Assembly (NCBI GenBank): GCA_012964205.1
Contig: DTUI01000029.1
Location: forward strand, 1 to 47,445
Reading direction: 5' to 3'
DNA: 47,445 nt
Origin: Candidatus Thioglobus sp.
Lineage (GTDB): Bacteria > Pseudomonadota > Gammaproteobacteria > PS1 > Pseudothioglobaceae
Shown here in pieces: positions 38,306-47,201 of the stretch. Each line of letters starts with the position of its first letter. Position 1 is the stretch's first letter. The translations under genes were made by a program, and so were the position numbers. A model generated the notes under the pieces. It saw only the letters and a program-made list of their open reading frames with translations. It did not search any database and was not told the origin of the DNA.

Positions 38306-38794
38306 ATGATTAAATTTAAAGCGCTAATGTTATTACTTTTAAGCAGCACTGTAATGGCGAATTACACACATCCTAGTGTTGATCGTCTCCTACAGTCCAA
38401 CAATGAACCTGAGGGTGTGGTATTTGAACTGATTGAAAAAGGTAAAAATACTTGGGAGTGGGCTGCGCCCATGATCAAAGATTTAAGAGTGCAGTTGAAA
38501 GACAAATATCCAAATATAGAAATTGCCGTTGTATCCCATGGTCGTGAACAATTTCAACTCCTAAGAAAAAGAGCAAAGAAACAACAAAAGGCAATGTCTA
38601 TCTTAGAGAATCTTGTACAAAAAGAAGAGGTCAACTTACATGTTTGTGGCACACACTCCTCATGGTTTGGTATAAAACCTAGTGGCTATATTGATATTGT
38701 TGATGTTGTTGATAGTGGTCCAGCCAAGATTAATGACTACATTAACTTAGGCTATCAACCCATTCAATTGCATAAACCTAGCCATTTAAAGTAA
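38306..38794 (+). CDS. Periplasmic DsrE/DsrF-like protein
   Basis: A signal peptide (MIKFKALMLLLLSSTVMANY, cleaved near 18-20) precedes a DsrE-like domain. Its features are VVFELIEKGKNTWEWAAPMI, then EIAVVSHGREQFQLL, and VNLHVCGTHSSW with Cys114. PAKINDYINLGYQPIQL closes it. DsrE-family proteins bind persulphide sulphur on a conserved Cys in sulphur-oxidising bacteria, but exported members of this type are uncharacterised. Only one Cys is available in the mature chain, placed as in the sulphur-relay proteins. 162 residues. Role in sulphur handling is an inference. Confidence 0.8.
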   Translation: MIKFKALMLLLLSSTVMANYTHPSVDRLLQSNNEPEGVVFELIEKGKNTWEWAAPMIKDLRVQLKDKYPNIEIAVVSHGREQFQLLRKRAKKQQKAMSILENLVQKEEVNLHVCGTHSSWFGIKPSGYIDIVDVVDSGPAKINDYINLGYQPIQLHKPSHLK

Positions 38795-38967
38795 AGATGC
38801 TTGTTCGCCTTAACCCCAACCATTAAAATTAAAGTCTTGATGGAGAGTGTAATACTTGCCAAGAGTATGTATTTGAGACCTCTTAAGGTAACTGATAACG
38901 AATTAACAGTAGAGAGTCAAATTGGGTAACTTGCAAGCGTTTTGAGATAATGAAATAAGAATAAATC

Positions 38968-40035
38968 ATGAATAATGAAGCAATTAAATGTACAGACGAT
39001 AACATCGTTAAAGAACAAATAAAATTTGTTAATGGAAAAGAAGAGGGCTTAGAAATCCAGTGGTACAAAGATGGACAAAAGAAAGCTGAAGTCAATTTTG
39101 TTAATGGAAAAGAAGAGGGCTTAGAAATCCAGTGGTACAAAGATGGACAAAAGAAAGCTGAAGTCAATTTTATTAATGGCAAGAAAGACGGCTTAACGAC
39201 CTTTTGGAACGAGAATGGTCAGAAGAAAGCTGAAGTCAACTTTAAAGACGGCGAGCGAGATGGTTTATTGACTCAGTGGCACGAAAACGGTCAGAAGGAA
39301 TCTGAAGTAAATCTTGTTAATGGCAAGAAAGACAGTTTAACAACTTATTGGTACGGGGATGGTCAGAAGAAATCTAAAGTTAACTTTAAAGATGGAAAGG
39401 AAGATGGTTTAACAACCTATTGGTACGAGAACGGCCAGAAGAAATCTGAAACCAACTTTGCTAAGGAAAAGGAAGAAGGCTTAGAAACTCAATGGTACGA
39501 AAATGGACATAAAAAATCCGAAGTCAATTTTAAAGACGGCGATCGAGATGGTTTAGTGACTCTTTGGCGCGAAAATGGTCAGAAGAAGGCTGAAGTCAAC
39601 TTTAAAGACGGCGAGCGAGATGGTTTGGTAACTCTTTGGCATGAAAATGGTCAGAAGAAAACTGATTCTCACTTTGTTAACGGCAAGGAAGAGGGTCTAA
39701 AGACTCTTTGGCACGAAAATGGTCAGAAGAAATCTGAAGCTAACTTTAAAGATAACAAGCAAGATGGTTTATTGACTCAGTGGCACGAAAACGGTCAGAA
39801 AGAGCGTGAAGTCAAAGTTGTTAACGGCAAGGAGGAAGGTTTAGCAACCTATTGGCACAAAAATGGCCAGAAGAAAGGTAACAACAACTATGTCAATGGC
39901 AAAAAAGAGGGTTTAGAGACTCATTGGAACGAAAATGGTCAGAAGGAGCTTGAAATCAATTTTGTTAATGGAAGGCGAATTAGTTTTTTAGGCACTTGTC
40001 TGGGAATAATCAAAAGAGCTTTAAAATTAGCATAA
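38968..40035 (+). CDS. YwqK/MORN_2-type repeat protein (13 full 24-residue repeats)
   Basis: Apart from a 19-residue leader and a degenerate 14th unit, the whole protein is thirteen 24-residue repeats. The consensus is F-x-NGKxEGLxTxWxENGQKKxExN, as in FKDGKEDGLTTYWYENGQKK. This is the MORN_2/YwqK motif. No signal peptide or membrane helix is seen. Annotated relatives are called 'YwqK antitoxin', with little evidence for that role; no toxin partner lies next to it here. The repeats are rich in Lys, Glu and Asn and would form an open beta-hairpin ladder. The last 24 residues (ISFLGTCLGIIKRALKLA) depart from the repeat. Ribosome binding is weak. Confidence 0.85.
   Translation: MNNEAIKCTDDNIVKEQIKFVNGKEEGLEIQWYKDGQKKAEVNFVNGKEEGLEIQWYKDGQKKAEVNFINGKKDGLTTFWNENGQKKAEVNFKDGERDGLLTQWHENGQKESEVNLVNGKKDSLTTYWYGDGQKKSKVNFKDGKEDGLTTYWYENGQKKSETNFAKEKEEGLETQWYENGHKKSEVNFKDGDRDGLVTLWRENGQKKAEVNFKDGERDGLVTLWHENGQKKTDSHFVNGKEEGLKTLWHENGQKKSEANFKDNKQDGLLTQWHENGQKEREVKVVNGKEEGLATYWHKNGQKKGNNNYVNGKKEGLETHWNENGQKELEINFVNGRRISFLGTCLGIIKRALKLA
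39025..39168 (+). repeat. Exact 72-bp tandem duplication (two copies) inside the YwqK repeat gene
   Basis: Bases 39025-39096 and 39097-39168 are identical over all 72 positions, so repeats 1 and 2 have the same protein sequence (FVNGKEEGLEIQWYKDGQKK followed by AEVN). Other repeats in the gene differ from one another at many bases. The duplication therefore looks recent and in register with the protein unit. Confidence 0.97.
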
Positions 40036-40123
40036 TATCTCTTAGATTGGCAGGGGTATAAAAATAATATAAACTATAGCGTTAATACAATCAATTTAAC
40101 ATAATATAAATTATACGAACTAA

Positions 40124-41098
40124 TTATAAATGTTCAGAAATAACATCAATGAGCGCTTCAATATGATCTGTACGTGTATTTAATGCAGGAATGTAGCCAA
40201 ACTCCTTGCCACCAGCATCTATAAAATAACCACGGTTTTCATCGTCAATCTCTTCAAGTGTCTCTAAACAGTCGGCTGAGAACCCTGGGCACACTACCTG
40301 AACACTTTTAATGCCAGAATTTGCAAAAGATTCCAAAGTATCCTTTGTGTAGGGCTTGGTCCATTCTTCTCTGCCAAAAATAGATTGAAAGCTAGCCTGC
40401 CATTGATCATCTTTCAAATTAAGGGATTTAGCCAGTAAGTCAGCCGTTTGCATACAATGCTGATAATAAACATCGCCATTGTCAACATAACGCTGTGGAA
40501 TGCCATGAAATGAAATAAGCAACTTATCAGCAACACCATGCTCGGTTTGATACTCACTAATAGAGTTGTTTAACGCCTGAATATAGCTTTTATTTTGATA
40601 ATATTGCTCTATAAAAACAAGTTCTGGTTGTTTTGACCAAGTATCTAGCTCTAAGTTGATTGCATCAAGTGTTGAAAGTGTTGTGGTTTTTGAATATTGA
40701 GGATAAAGCGGCAAAACAATAATTTTGTCACAAGCCTTGTCTTTTAGCTTGTTTAGTGCAGAGGAGATAGATGGATTGCCATAACGCATACCCATTTCAA
40801 ATTCTAACTCTGTATCTTGATTTTTCAGTGCTTTTTTAACACCAGATAGCTGTTTTTGAGTGATATTCAATAAAGGGGATCCTGGGCCAAAGCTATCCCA
40901 AATTTTGGCATAATTAAGTGCAGATTTTGCAGGCCTGATATTCAAGATAACCAAATTTAATGCTAGCCACCAGATAAGTTTATTTGGTGGATCAACCACT
41001 CTAGGGTCGGATAAAAATTCAGATAGATATCGTCTTAAAGCAGCTTTTGTGGGCTCGTCTGGTGTGCCTAAATTGGTCAATAAAACGCCTATTTTCAT
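40124..41098 (-). CDS. hemH: Ferrochelatase
   Basis: HemH inserts Fe2+ into protoporphyrin IX as the last step of haem synthesis. GVLLTNLGTPDEPT opens the protein. RYLSEFLSDPRVVD and GMRYGNPSI follow. ISFHGIPQRYVDNGD carries the catalytic His, and PGFSADCLETLEEI carries the metal-relay Glu. Length 324 matches the proteobacterial enzyme. It overlaps the thioredoxin gene by 4 bases. Confidence 0.95.
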   Translation of the reverse strand: MKIGVLLTNLGTPDEPTKAALRRYLSEFLSDPRVVDPPNKLIWWLALNLVILNIRPAKSALNYAKIWDSFGPGSPLLNITQKQLSGVKKALKNQDTELEFEMGMRYGNPSISSALNKLKDKACDKIIVLPLYPQYSKTTTLSTLDAINLELDTWSKQPELVFIEQYYQNKSYIQALNNSISEYQTEHGVADKLLISFHGIPQRYVDNGDVYYQHCMQTADLLAKSLNLKDDQWQASFQSIFGREEWTKPYTKDTLESFANSGIKSVQVVCPGFSADCLETLEEIDDENRGYFIDAGGKEFGYIPALNTRTDHIEALIDVISEHL

Positions 41099-41439
41099 GA
41101 TATTTTATCCAAGTTAGTGTCAATAAAATCACGCACAAAATCAGGTGTTTGTGCTGAATGAAAACGATCCACCTCTTCACCATTAATAAAAGCGATAACC
41201 GTTGGAAATCCACGCACACCATAGCGTCCAGCGATTTTCATATTCTCATCTTCAGCTTCAATTTTGGTCAATAAGAATTCAGATTCATCAAATTCAGCAG
41301 CAACAGCAGTAATAATAGGCTCCAAAATATTACACGGCCCACACCACTCTGCTGAAATATCTAAAACCACCAAACGCTCAAAAGACTCTTTCAAGACAAG
41401 CACTTCAAATGTATCAATATTTACCTCCATAGCAGACAT
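41095..41439 (-). CDS. Thioredoxin family protein
   Basis: Thioredoxin fold with active site WCGPC (Trp32, Cys33, Cys36) and the cis-proline region RGFPTVIAFINGEE. It has no signal peptide, so it should act in the cytoplasm. Length 114. Homologues of this type often lack a clear physiological partner. Here it is sandwiched between an SH3 membrane protein (4 bases upstream) and hemH, but any functional link is speculative. Confidence 0.9.
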   Translation of the reverse strand: MSAMEVNIDTFEVLVLKESFERLVVLDISAEWCGPCNILEPIITAVAAEFDESEFLLTKIEAEDENMKIAGRYGVRGFPTVIAFINGEEVDRFHSAQTPDFVRDFIDTNLDKIS

Positions 41440-41443
41440 ATTA

Positions 41444-42133
41444 TTAACGTCTTAAAGAGTTTAAATCAAAGTGTCGGCGTCTATTTCTATTAACAATTAA
41501 GAAAGAAATTAGCAGAAAGGTAGCTGCAATCGCCACACTAAAATAAATCCAATTAGCTATCAGTATATTCATTAAGAAGTCTTCTTTAATCTCGTTATTA
41601 ACTGGATTAAGTGTTTCAGTATTAACAGTCTCAGAGATGCTAGTAGTAGCAGACTTAAATGCGCTGGCCGCTTGATTTAATGCAAGGTTATCTTGTGTTA
41701 AGGTGTTAATAGATGCATTAAGTGTACTGATATCGGCAATTAACTTAGTATTAGACTGCTCAAGAAGGGTGATATTATTCTCTGCATTAAGTAATTCAGC
41801 AGATAAAGCGGTTATTTTTATCTTGTATTTCTCGTTGTTAGTATCAAGGTTAAGTACCGGCTTAGGTTTAATAATTGGTGCTTGGCTAGTTACATTAGAA
41901 GATAAGATCCAGCCATTTATATCATCAACAGCCACCAAAGACCATCCAGAATAATGCATGGTTAAGCGCTGTAATTGCTGATTCTGATTCACGATTTTAA
42001 GAATATTTTTAGAACTTTGCTCAGATTTACTAGATCGAATCTTACTGTCGTCATTAATAACAAAAACAGCTGAATTTGCCCAAAGGTTAGCACTTAGTAA
42101 TAATGAAAAAATTAGCAGAAATCTAGCTTGCAT
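41444..42133 (-). CDS. SH3-domain membrane protein (TIGR04211/YgiM type)
   Basis: A signal peptide (MQARFLLIFSLLLSANLWAN) is followed by a bacterial SH3 domain (DDSKIRSSKS to DINGWILSSNVT, about 28-83). A coiled coil follows (about 100-160, with ALSAELLNAENNITLLEQSN and similar). A C-terminal membrane helix (WIYFSVAIAATFLLISFLIV, about 196-215) ends in a basic tail NRNRRRHFDL. This layout is the TIGR04211 family, whose role in the envelope is not established. It is probably the first gene of a transcript with trx and hemH. Confidence 0.88.
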   Translation of the reverse strand: MQARFLLIFSLLLSANLWANSAVFVINDDSKIRSSKSEQSSKNILKIVNQNQQLQRLTMHYSGWSLVAVDDINGWILSSNVTSQAPIIKPKPVLNLDTNNEKYKIKITALSAELLNAENNITLLEQSNTKLIADISTLNASINTLTQDNLALNQAASAFKSATTSISETVNTETLNPVNNEIKEDFLMNILIANWIYFSVAIAATFLLISFLIVNRNRRRHFDLNSLRR

Positions 42134-42403
42134 ATCAAAATAGTAAAAAATAGATAAAAAGTAGTCATAGTATAAGCTGAAAATGACAAAAATCTAAAAA
42201 ATAAGCCTAAAAATAGATAAATTCATTAAAAATCAATAGGTTAAGAGAATAAAAATGACTTGTCCATATTTTGACGATTTAATATTAAGCCAAGGATTTA
42301 TTTAGTTTTTTTGTAAAAGTAGCTTAAATCTAATATTTGGCAATATTCATCAAAAAAATGCTGAAAAATCATTTTTTTTACAATTTTTTTGGTTAAGTTT
42401 TGA
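42134..42403. other. AT-rich intergenic region
   Basis: No RNA gene is recognised. On the minus strand a TATACT hexamer about 40 bases before the SH3 gene could be a -10, without a good -35. A 16-codon frame starts at 42255 on the plus strand; I do not regard it as a gene. An all-AT hairpin lies at 42352-42379. Confidence 0.4.
42352..42379. terminator. Possible weak bidirectional AT-rich hairpin
   Basis: AAAAAAATG and CATTTTTTT can pair over 9 bp around a 9-base loop, downstream of the winged-helix gene on the minus strand. The stem has a single GC pair, so any termination activity is doubtful. Confidence 0.3.
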
Positions 42404-42832
42404 TTATGACAATTTTATGCGAACAAATTTATTGGTTAGTCGATATTTTTGTTTTGGGCTTTTTGGCTTTTCTGGAATTGTACGCTCAAAAAAATCACAC
42501 TCTAGTAGTGGATTTAAAATATCATTCCTAAATCTGGTCTTATGAGTTCGATTTAAGATTTTCATTAACTCTTCAGCGCTACTTTCCGGATGACAATTTC
42601 GTAAAATTTTAACTTGGTCCGAGCTTATTTTTTCCAAAATACAACTTAGTCCCTTCTTAGTACTTGATGTATCTTTAGATACTAATGTAGAAGTGTTTTC
42701 TTGAAAATCAAATCCATGCTGTTCGGATGAAATTGGGTGTTGATTGTTGCGTTTTAATTCCTTGTTCCAGTCTTTACTTTCAACTGAATTTTGACCTTCT
42801 TTAGTTTTTTTATCTTTTGAGAACCAAGCCAT
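42404..42832 (-). CDS. Small protein with Fic-like C-terminal winged-helix domain
   Basis: 142 residues. The first half (MAWFSKDKKTKEGQNSVESK to about 65) is hydrophilic and looks disordered. From about 72 to 138 it resembles the winged-helix domain found at the C-terminus of Fic and AlbA_2/RecG-like proteins: QVKILRNCHPESSAEELMKI, then FRNDILNPLLECDFFERTIP, and EKPKSPKQKYRLTNKF. In those proteins the domain follows an enzymatic part, which is absent here. The DNA upstream holds no decayed Fic domain that I can see. It could be a DNA-binding regulator or a remnant. It sits 122 bases after aapP on the same strand but with no evident shared function. Confidence 0.7.
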   Translation of the reverse strand: MAWFSKDKKTKEGQNSVESKDWNKELKRNNQHPISSEQHGFDFQENTSTLVSKDTSSTKKGLSCILEKISSDQVKILRNCHPESSAEELMKILNRTHKTRFRNDILNPLLECDFFERTIPEKPKSPKQKYRLTNKFVRIKLS

Positions 42833-42954
42833 GATTATTAAATATTGAACAAGTTAAGTTAAGTTTAACAAAAAACGGCGTGAGCCAACATACTGAATAA
42901 CTGGCAAACGACTGTTCAAGCTTAAAATAATAACTTTGAACGCAAATACAGGGT

Positions 42955-43731
42955 TTATTGAGTGAGGATTTGATCTAAAAATAACTGTAAACGCTCTGAT
43001 TCAGGACTTCCAAAGAATTTATCAGGTGTATTCTGCTCAATAACTTGACCTTCATCCATAAAAATAACCCGATCAGCTACTTTTTTGGCAAATCCCATCT
43101 CATGGGTAACACAAACCATTGTAATACCTTCCTTTGCTAACTCAATCATTACATCCAAAACCTCTGCGATCATTTCTGGATCAAGTGCTGAGGTTGGCTC
43201 ATCAAAGAGCATTATCTTTGGAGATGTGCACAATGCCCTCGCAATGGCGACACGTTGCTGCTGGCCACCAGAAAGCTGGTTTGGGTATTTTTCAGCTTGG
43301 TCCTTGATACCTACTCTATCTAGTAGTTTCAGTGCTTTTTCTTTTGCCTCTTGCTTGGTTTCGTTATGCACCCAAATTGGGGCTAAGGTTAAGTTATTAA
43401 TAATACTCAGATGTGGAAACAAGTTAAAGTGTTGAAACACCATGGATACCTCTGAGCGTATTTGTCTGATTTTTTTAACATCATCTGTTAGCTCAGTTCC
43501 ATCCACTACAATAGAACCCTCTTGAAATTTTTCTAGAAAGTTAACACAACGAATTAAAGTTGACTTGCCACTACCAGAAGGGCCACAAACAACAATAATC
43601 TCACCTTCTTTAACATTGAGATCAATCTCCTTGAGTGCATGAAAGTCGCCATACCACTTGTTTAATCCTTTTATTTCAATTAAATTGCAACAGTTTTTTT
43701 CGCCGATTTCTTTATTTGTTAATTCACTCAT
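42955..43731 (-). CDS. aapP: General L-amino acid ABC transporter, ATP-binding protein
   Basis: The ATPase powers uptake of polar L-amino acids with AapQ and AapM. Walker A is GPSGSGKST (50-58). The Q-loop lies in [14 protein letters not shown], the signature is LSGGQQQR, and Walker B is [15 protein letters not shown]. The H-loop is [10 protein letters not shown]. Length 258 is normal. It ends a four-gene operon, lying 8 bases after aapM. Confidence 0.94.
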   Translation of the reverse strand: MSELTNKEIGEKNCCNLIEIKGLNKWYGDFHALKEIDLNVKEGEIIVVCGPSGSGKSTLIRCVNFLEKFQEGSIVVDGTELTDDVKKIRQIRSEVSMVFQHFNLFPHLSIINNLTLAPIWVHNETKQEAKEKALKLLDRVGIKDQAEKYPNQLSGGQQQRVAIARALCTSPKIMLFDEPTSALDPEMIAEVLDVMIELAKEGITMVCVTHEMGFAKKVADRVIFMDEGQVIEQNTPDKFFGSPESERLQLFLDQILTQ

Positions 43732-43739
43732 TTTTTTAC

Positions 43740-44837
43740 CTACTTGTGTTCAGTGCTAAAACGTACTTCTAATCTTTTTGAATAACGACTCATTGAATAT
43801 AAAATCACCCAGATAACCATGGCAACAAATACGTAGCCTTCAGTTTCTCTTCCTAGCCAGTTAGAATTGCTACTAGCTGCACCTACGATCGCTAACATAT
43901 CAAACAACCCAATAATCAATAGCAAGGTTGTATCTTTAAATAAAGCAATAAAAGAACCTACAATGTTTGGAATGGAGATCTTTAGTGCTTGTGGCAAAAT
44001 AACAAACATTGTCTTTTGTATAAAGCTAAGTCCTACCGCATCAGCAGCTTCATATTGCCCCTTAGGAATAGCTTGCAAACCACCACGAATCACTTCTGCT
44101 ATATAAGCTGTTTGAAACAAAGTGATACCAATCACGGCTCTAAGTAGCTTGTCAAAGTCCATTCCTGCAGAGAAAAACAATGGCAATACAACAGACGCCA
44201 TAAACAAAATGGTAATAAGTGGCACACCACGTACAAACTCAATATATACCACTGAAATAAATTTCACAACGCGCATTTCAGATTGTCGCCCTAATGCGAG
44301 CAAAATGCCTAATGGAAAGGAGGCGATAATACCAATAGCAGCAACCACGACAGTCAATGTAAGACCACCCCATTTGTCAGTTTCAACGATCTCTAGGCCT
44401 AGCCCCCCATATAACAAAACAAAGGCAACAACAGGGTATATTAAAAAAGACCCGATAATATAATGCGCTCTATATTGTGATTTTTTTATAAGCGATCCAA
44501 ATACAACAAGTGCTGCGATAAGGCCAAACATAGTATTAACGCGCCATAATTCTTCTTGCGGGTAAAACCCATAAATAAACATTTTAAGGTTAGCATTAAC
44601 AAAAGACCAACAAGCACCTTCTCGACCACAAGATTGATTATCTGCAGTCAAATCAAAATTAGCATCAAAAATTGTCCAATTTAAAATCGGCGGCAAGAGT
44701 AAATAGATGACGTATAACGCAATAAACGTAAGTGCAGCATTAGATATGGATGAAAACAAGTTGTCTTTCAGCCATAGAAAGGCCTTAGTTTTCGATTCTG
44801 GCGGTTGTTTTGTTTCTTTTAGCGAGTAGATTGCCAT
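43740..44837 (-). CDS. aapM: General L-amino acid ABC transporter, permease AapM
   Basis: A polytopic membrane protein with the HisM/GlnP-type domain in its C-terminal half. [20 protein letters not shown] and [20 protein letters not shown] surround the ATPase-contact EAA loop ([20 protein letters not shown]). The long N-terminal extension (about 150 residues, with helices and the periplasmic [18 protein letters not shown]) is typical of AapM rather than short permeases. Length 365 agrees. Confidence 0.93.
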   Translation of the reverse strand: MAIYSLKETKQPPESKTKAFLWLKDNLFSSISNAALTFIALYVIYLLLPPILNWTIFDANFDLTADNQSCGREGACWSFVNANLKMFIYGFYPQEELWRVNTMFGLIAALVVFGSLIKKSQYRAHYIIGSFLIYPVVAFVLLYGGLGLEIVETDKWGGLTLTVVVAAIGIIASFPLGILLALGRQSEMRVVKFISVVYIEFVRGVPLITILFMASVVLPLFFSAGMDFDKLLRAVIGITLFQTAYIAEVIRGGLQAIPKGQYEAADAVGLSFIQKTMFVILPQALKISIPNIVGSFIALFKDTTLLLIIGLFDMLAIVGAASSNSNWLGRETEGYVFVAMVIWVILYSMSRYSKRLEVRFSTEHK

Positions 44838-44842
44838 AATGG

Positions 44843-46006
44843 TTACTTGCCCTTAATTTGCATTTTCTTATTAAAAATATTCAGGATTAATGAAATAACA
44901 AGTGATATCGTTAAATACACTAGCATCGTCAATATAATAATCTCAATTGCTTGGCCAACCACATTTAAGACAGTGCCTGAGAATATGGTTACTAACTCTG
45001 TATAACCAACCGCCGCTGCCAAAGAGGAGTTTTTAGTAAGATTTAAGTATTGGTTAATGATCGGCGGTATAGCTACTCTTAGCGCTTGTGGCAACACCAC
45101 CAGTCTTAATGATTGTGTTTGCGTCAGCCCCATTGCTGATGCAGCCTCTTTCTGTCCGCTATCGACAGACTCAATACCAGAGCGAATGGCTTCAGCAATA
45201 TAAGTAGCGGTATAAATACTCAAAGCAAAGGCTAGAGAGAAGAACTCAATAGATAAATCCACACCACCTCTAAAATTAAAACCTTTAAGCATTGGATACT
45301 CTAATTGCACACCAAAGGCAAAATAAACCACGCTTGGTAGTAGTAGCACAAGCCCTAAAAAGTACACAGTAGTATTAGTAACTACGCCTGTTTCATCATG
45401 CTTCTTGTTGCTACGTTTTTTAATAAAAATATAAGCAACAATACCAATAACAAGACTTGCAAGTACAAAGAAAAATCCACTCTCCATAATAGGCTTGGGC
45501 AGATACAACCCTCTTGAATTGAGAAAAATACTATCAAAAAAATTGATACTATTTTTAGGGGATGGAAAGGTGCTAAGTGCTATTGAATACCAGAATAGAA
45601 TTTGAAGCAATATTGGTATATTTCTAAAAATCTCAATATACACAGTGGCTATTTTTCTAATCAAATAATTGCTAGATAAACGTGAAATACCAACAATAAG
45701 ACCTAAGACTGATGCGAAAAATATACCAGTTATTGCAACAATCAAGGTGTTAACAATACCTACATAAAACGCTTGAAGATTGGTTGATGCTGGCGAATAA
45801 TCCAAAAAGAAATTATCATTAACAGCAAAACCAGCCTCATCATTTAAAAAACCAAAACCACTTCTAATACCTCTTTGCTCAATATTAAGCATCAAGTTAT
45901 CAAACGCTTGATAAGCAAAATAAGCAATAACAACAACGGCGAGTATCTGAAATACGATCGCCCTAACTTCGTTGTTATTTAGTAGTGATTTTAGTTTTGT
46001 AAACAC
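44843..46006 (-). CDS. aapQ: General L-amino acid ABC transporter, permease AapQ
   Basis: The partner permease of AapM. Starting features are a membrane helix (IVFQILAVVVIAYFAYQAF) and the AapQ-type loop IEQRGIRSGFGFLNDEAGF. YIEIFRNIPILLQILFWY and TYIAEAIRSGIESVDSGQKE precede the EAA loop AASAMGLTQTQSLRLVVLP. Length 387 is normal. It is separated from aapJ by a hairpin that should lower its expression relative to the binding protein. Confidence 0.93.
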   Translation of the reverse strand: MFTKLKSLLNNNEVRAIVFQILAVVVIAYFAYQAFDNLMLNIEQRGIRSGFGFLNDEAGFAVNDNFFLDYSPASTNLQAFYVGIVNTLIVAITGIFFASVLGLIVGISRLSSNYLIRKIATVYIEIFRNIPILLQILFWYSIALSTFPSPKNSINFFDSIFLNSRGLYLPKPIMESGFFFVLASLVIGIVAYIFIKKRSNKKHDETGVVTNTTVYFLGLVLLLPSVVYFAFGVQLEYPMLKGFNFRGGVDLSIEFFSLAFALSIYTATYIAEAIRSGIESVDSGQKEAASAMGLTQTQSLRLVVLPQALRVAIPPIINQYLNLTKNSSLAAAVGYTELVTIFSGTVLNVVGQAIEIIILTMLVYLTISLVISLILNIFNKKMQIKGK

Positions 46007-46020
46007 AAAAAAACCTCAAT

Positions 46021-46050
46021 AAAAAAATGGCTAACTTTTTAGTTAGCCAT
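46021..46050 (-). terminator. Intercistronic terminator/attenuator between aapJ and aapQ
   Basis: ATGGCTAAC and GTTAGCCAT form a perfect 9-bp stem around a 6-base loop. On the minus strand it is followed by seven T. The structure lies just after the aapJ stop, a usual arrangement for producing more binding protein than permease through partial read-through. Confidence 0.88.
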
Positions 46051-46069
46051 TTCATATTTTGCTTAGACT

Positions 46070-47092
46070 CTATCTAAACGCTGGAGCGTATAAGATGCCG
46101 CCCTTAAGCCACAACTGGTTTACACCACGTGGAAGCTGAATTGGTGTTGACATGCCGATGTTTCTCTCGAAACTTTCGCCATAGTTACCCACTTGCGCAA
46201 TAATGTTACGCGACCAATCTTTACTAAGACCTAAGCTTTCGTTAAGCTTGCCAGATTTTCCTTGTAGTCTCTGTATACCAGGACTAGTAGAAGCATCATC
46301 GATAGTAGCTGAAGTAACACCTAACTCTTCTGCCTCAATCATTGCATTAAGTGACCATCTAACAATATTAAGCCAAGTGTTGTCATCCTTACGCACAACC
46401 GGACCTAAAGGCTCTTTAGAGATAACGTCACCCAAAACTACAGCAGAACTAGGATCTTTAAGTGTAGATCTAAGACCAGCAAGCTGAGATACATCTGAAG
46501 TTAGTGCATCACAACGATCTGCCTCAAAGCCACCTTTGGTTTGTGCAGATGTATCGTAAGTAACCGCCTTAAATTCCATTTTATTTGAACGGAAGTAATC
46601 AGCTAAGTTAAGCTCAGTTGTTGTGCCTGCTTGGATACAGAATGAAGCACCATCTAATTCTTTCACGCTGTTAACGCCTAATGCTTTCTTAACCATGAAG
46701 CCTTGACCGTCATAGTAGTTAACACCAGCAAAAGTAAGACCTAGTGAAGTATCACGAGTATGTGTCCAAGTCGTGTTACGAGAAAGCATGTCTATTTCAC
46801 CAGATGATAATGCAACAAAACGTTCTTTAGCTGTTAATGGTACGAATTTCACTTTCATGGCATCACCTAATGTAGCGGCAGCAACTGCACGACAAACATC
46901 AACATCAATACCAGACCAATGACCACTTGAGTCAGGGCTAGAAAAACCAGGTGTACCTGTTGATACGCCACAAGTTAAACTACCTTTAGCTTGTACATCT
47001 TTTAAAGTGTCACTATGGAATATACCAGCTTGCACACTAAAACTACCAATCGTTATTAACGATACAGCAGACAATTTTAATAATTGATTCAT
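46070..47092 (-). CDS. aapJ: General L-amino acid ABC transporter, periplasmic binding protein
   Basis: A signal peptide (MNQLLKLSAVSLITIGSFSV, cleaved after VQA) leads into a class 3 solute-binding fold: DVQAKGSLTCGVSTGTPGFS, then HWSGIDVDVCRAVAAATLGD, and LSSGEIDMLSRNTTWTHTRD. These are typical of AapJ. It captures polar L-amino acids in the periplasm. Length 340 is normal. A strong GAGGAG ribosome binding site lies about 6 bases before the ATG. Confidence 0.95.
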   Translation of the reverse strand: MNQLLKLSAVSLITIGSFSVQAGIFHSDTLKDVQAKGSLTCGVSTGTPGFSSPDSSGHWSGIDVDVCRAVAAATLGDAMKVKFVPLTAKERFVALSSGEIDMLSRNTTWTHTRDTSLGLTFAGVNYYDGQGFMVKKALGVNSVKELDGASFCIQAGTTTELNLADYFRSNKMEFKAVTYDTSAQTKGGFEADRCDALTSDVSQLAGLRSTLKDPSSAVVLGDVISKEPLGPVVRKDDNTWLNIVRWSLNAMIEAEELGVTSATIDDASTSPGIQRLQGKSGKLNESLGLSKDWSRNIIAQVGNYGESFERNIGMSTPIQLPRGVNQLWLKGGILYAPAFR

Positions 47093-47162
47093 AAACTTCT
47101 CCTCGTTGAGATAAATTAAAAAAAATTAGCTCTAATTGACACTAACCAAAGAGGAGTTTAGC

Positions 47163-47200
47163 AAAAAAAACCATTCAAAAAAGAACGGTTTTTAAAAAAA
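47163..47200. terminator. Intrinsic terminator after the 59-residue gene
   Basis: AAAAACCATTC pairs with GAACGGTTTTT (one G-U pair) around a loop of six A. A-runs and T-runs flank both sides, so it can act on either strand. On the minus strand it closes the short gene before the aap operon. Confidence 0.75.
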
Positions 47201-47201
47201 A

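Noticed and set aside
38883-39182. A 99-codon frame on the minus strand with repeated segments, opposite the YwqK repeats.
   Set aside because: It is the mirror of the tandem 72-bp repeats on the other strand; repetition follows from the real gene.
39025-39960. A CRISPR-like array because of regular 72-bp periodicity.
   Set aside because: The periodicity is coding, in frame, with no unique spacers and no cas genes.
38968-40035. A toxin-antitoxin system based on the YwqK label.
   Set aside because: No small toxin-like gene is adjacent; the neighbours are a DsrE-like gene and hemH.
42255-42305. A 16-codon plus-strand frame (MTCPYFDDLILSQGFI) after a purine-rich stretch.
   Set aside because: Too short, no terminator or conserved context, and in a strongly AT-rich spacer where such frames occur by chance.
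43085-44463. Plus-strand frames of 79 to 116 codons opposite aapP and aapM.
   Set aside because: Antisense shadows of conserved transporter genes; no start context or family likeness.
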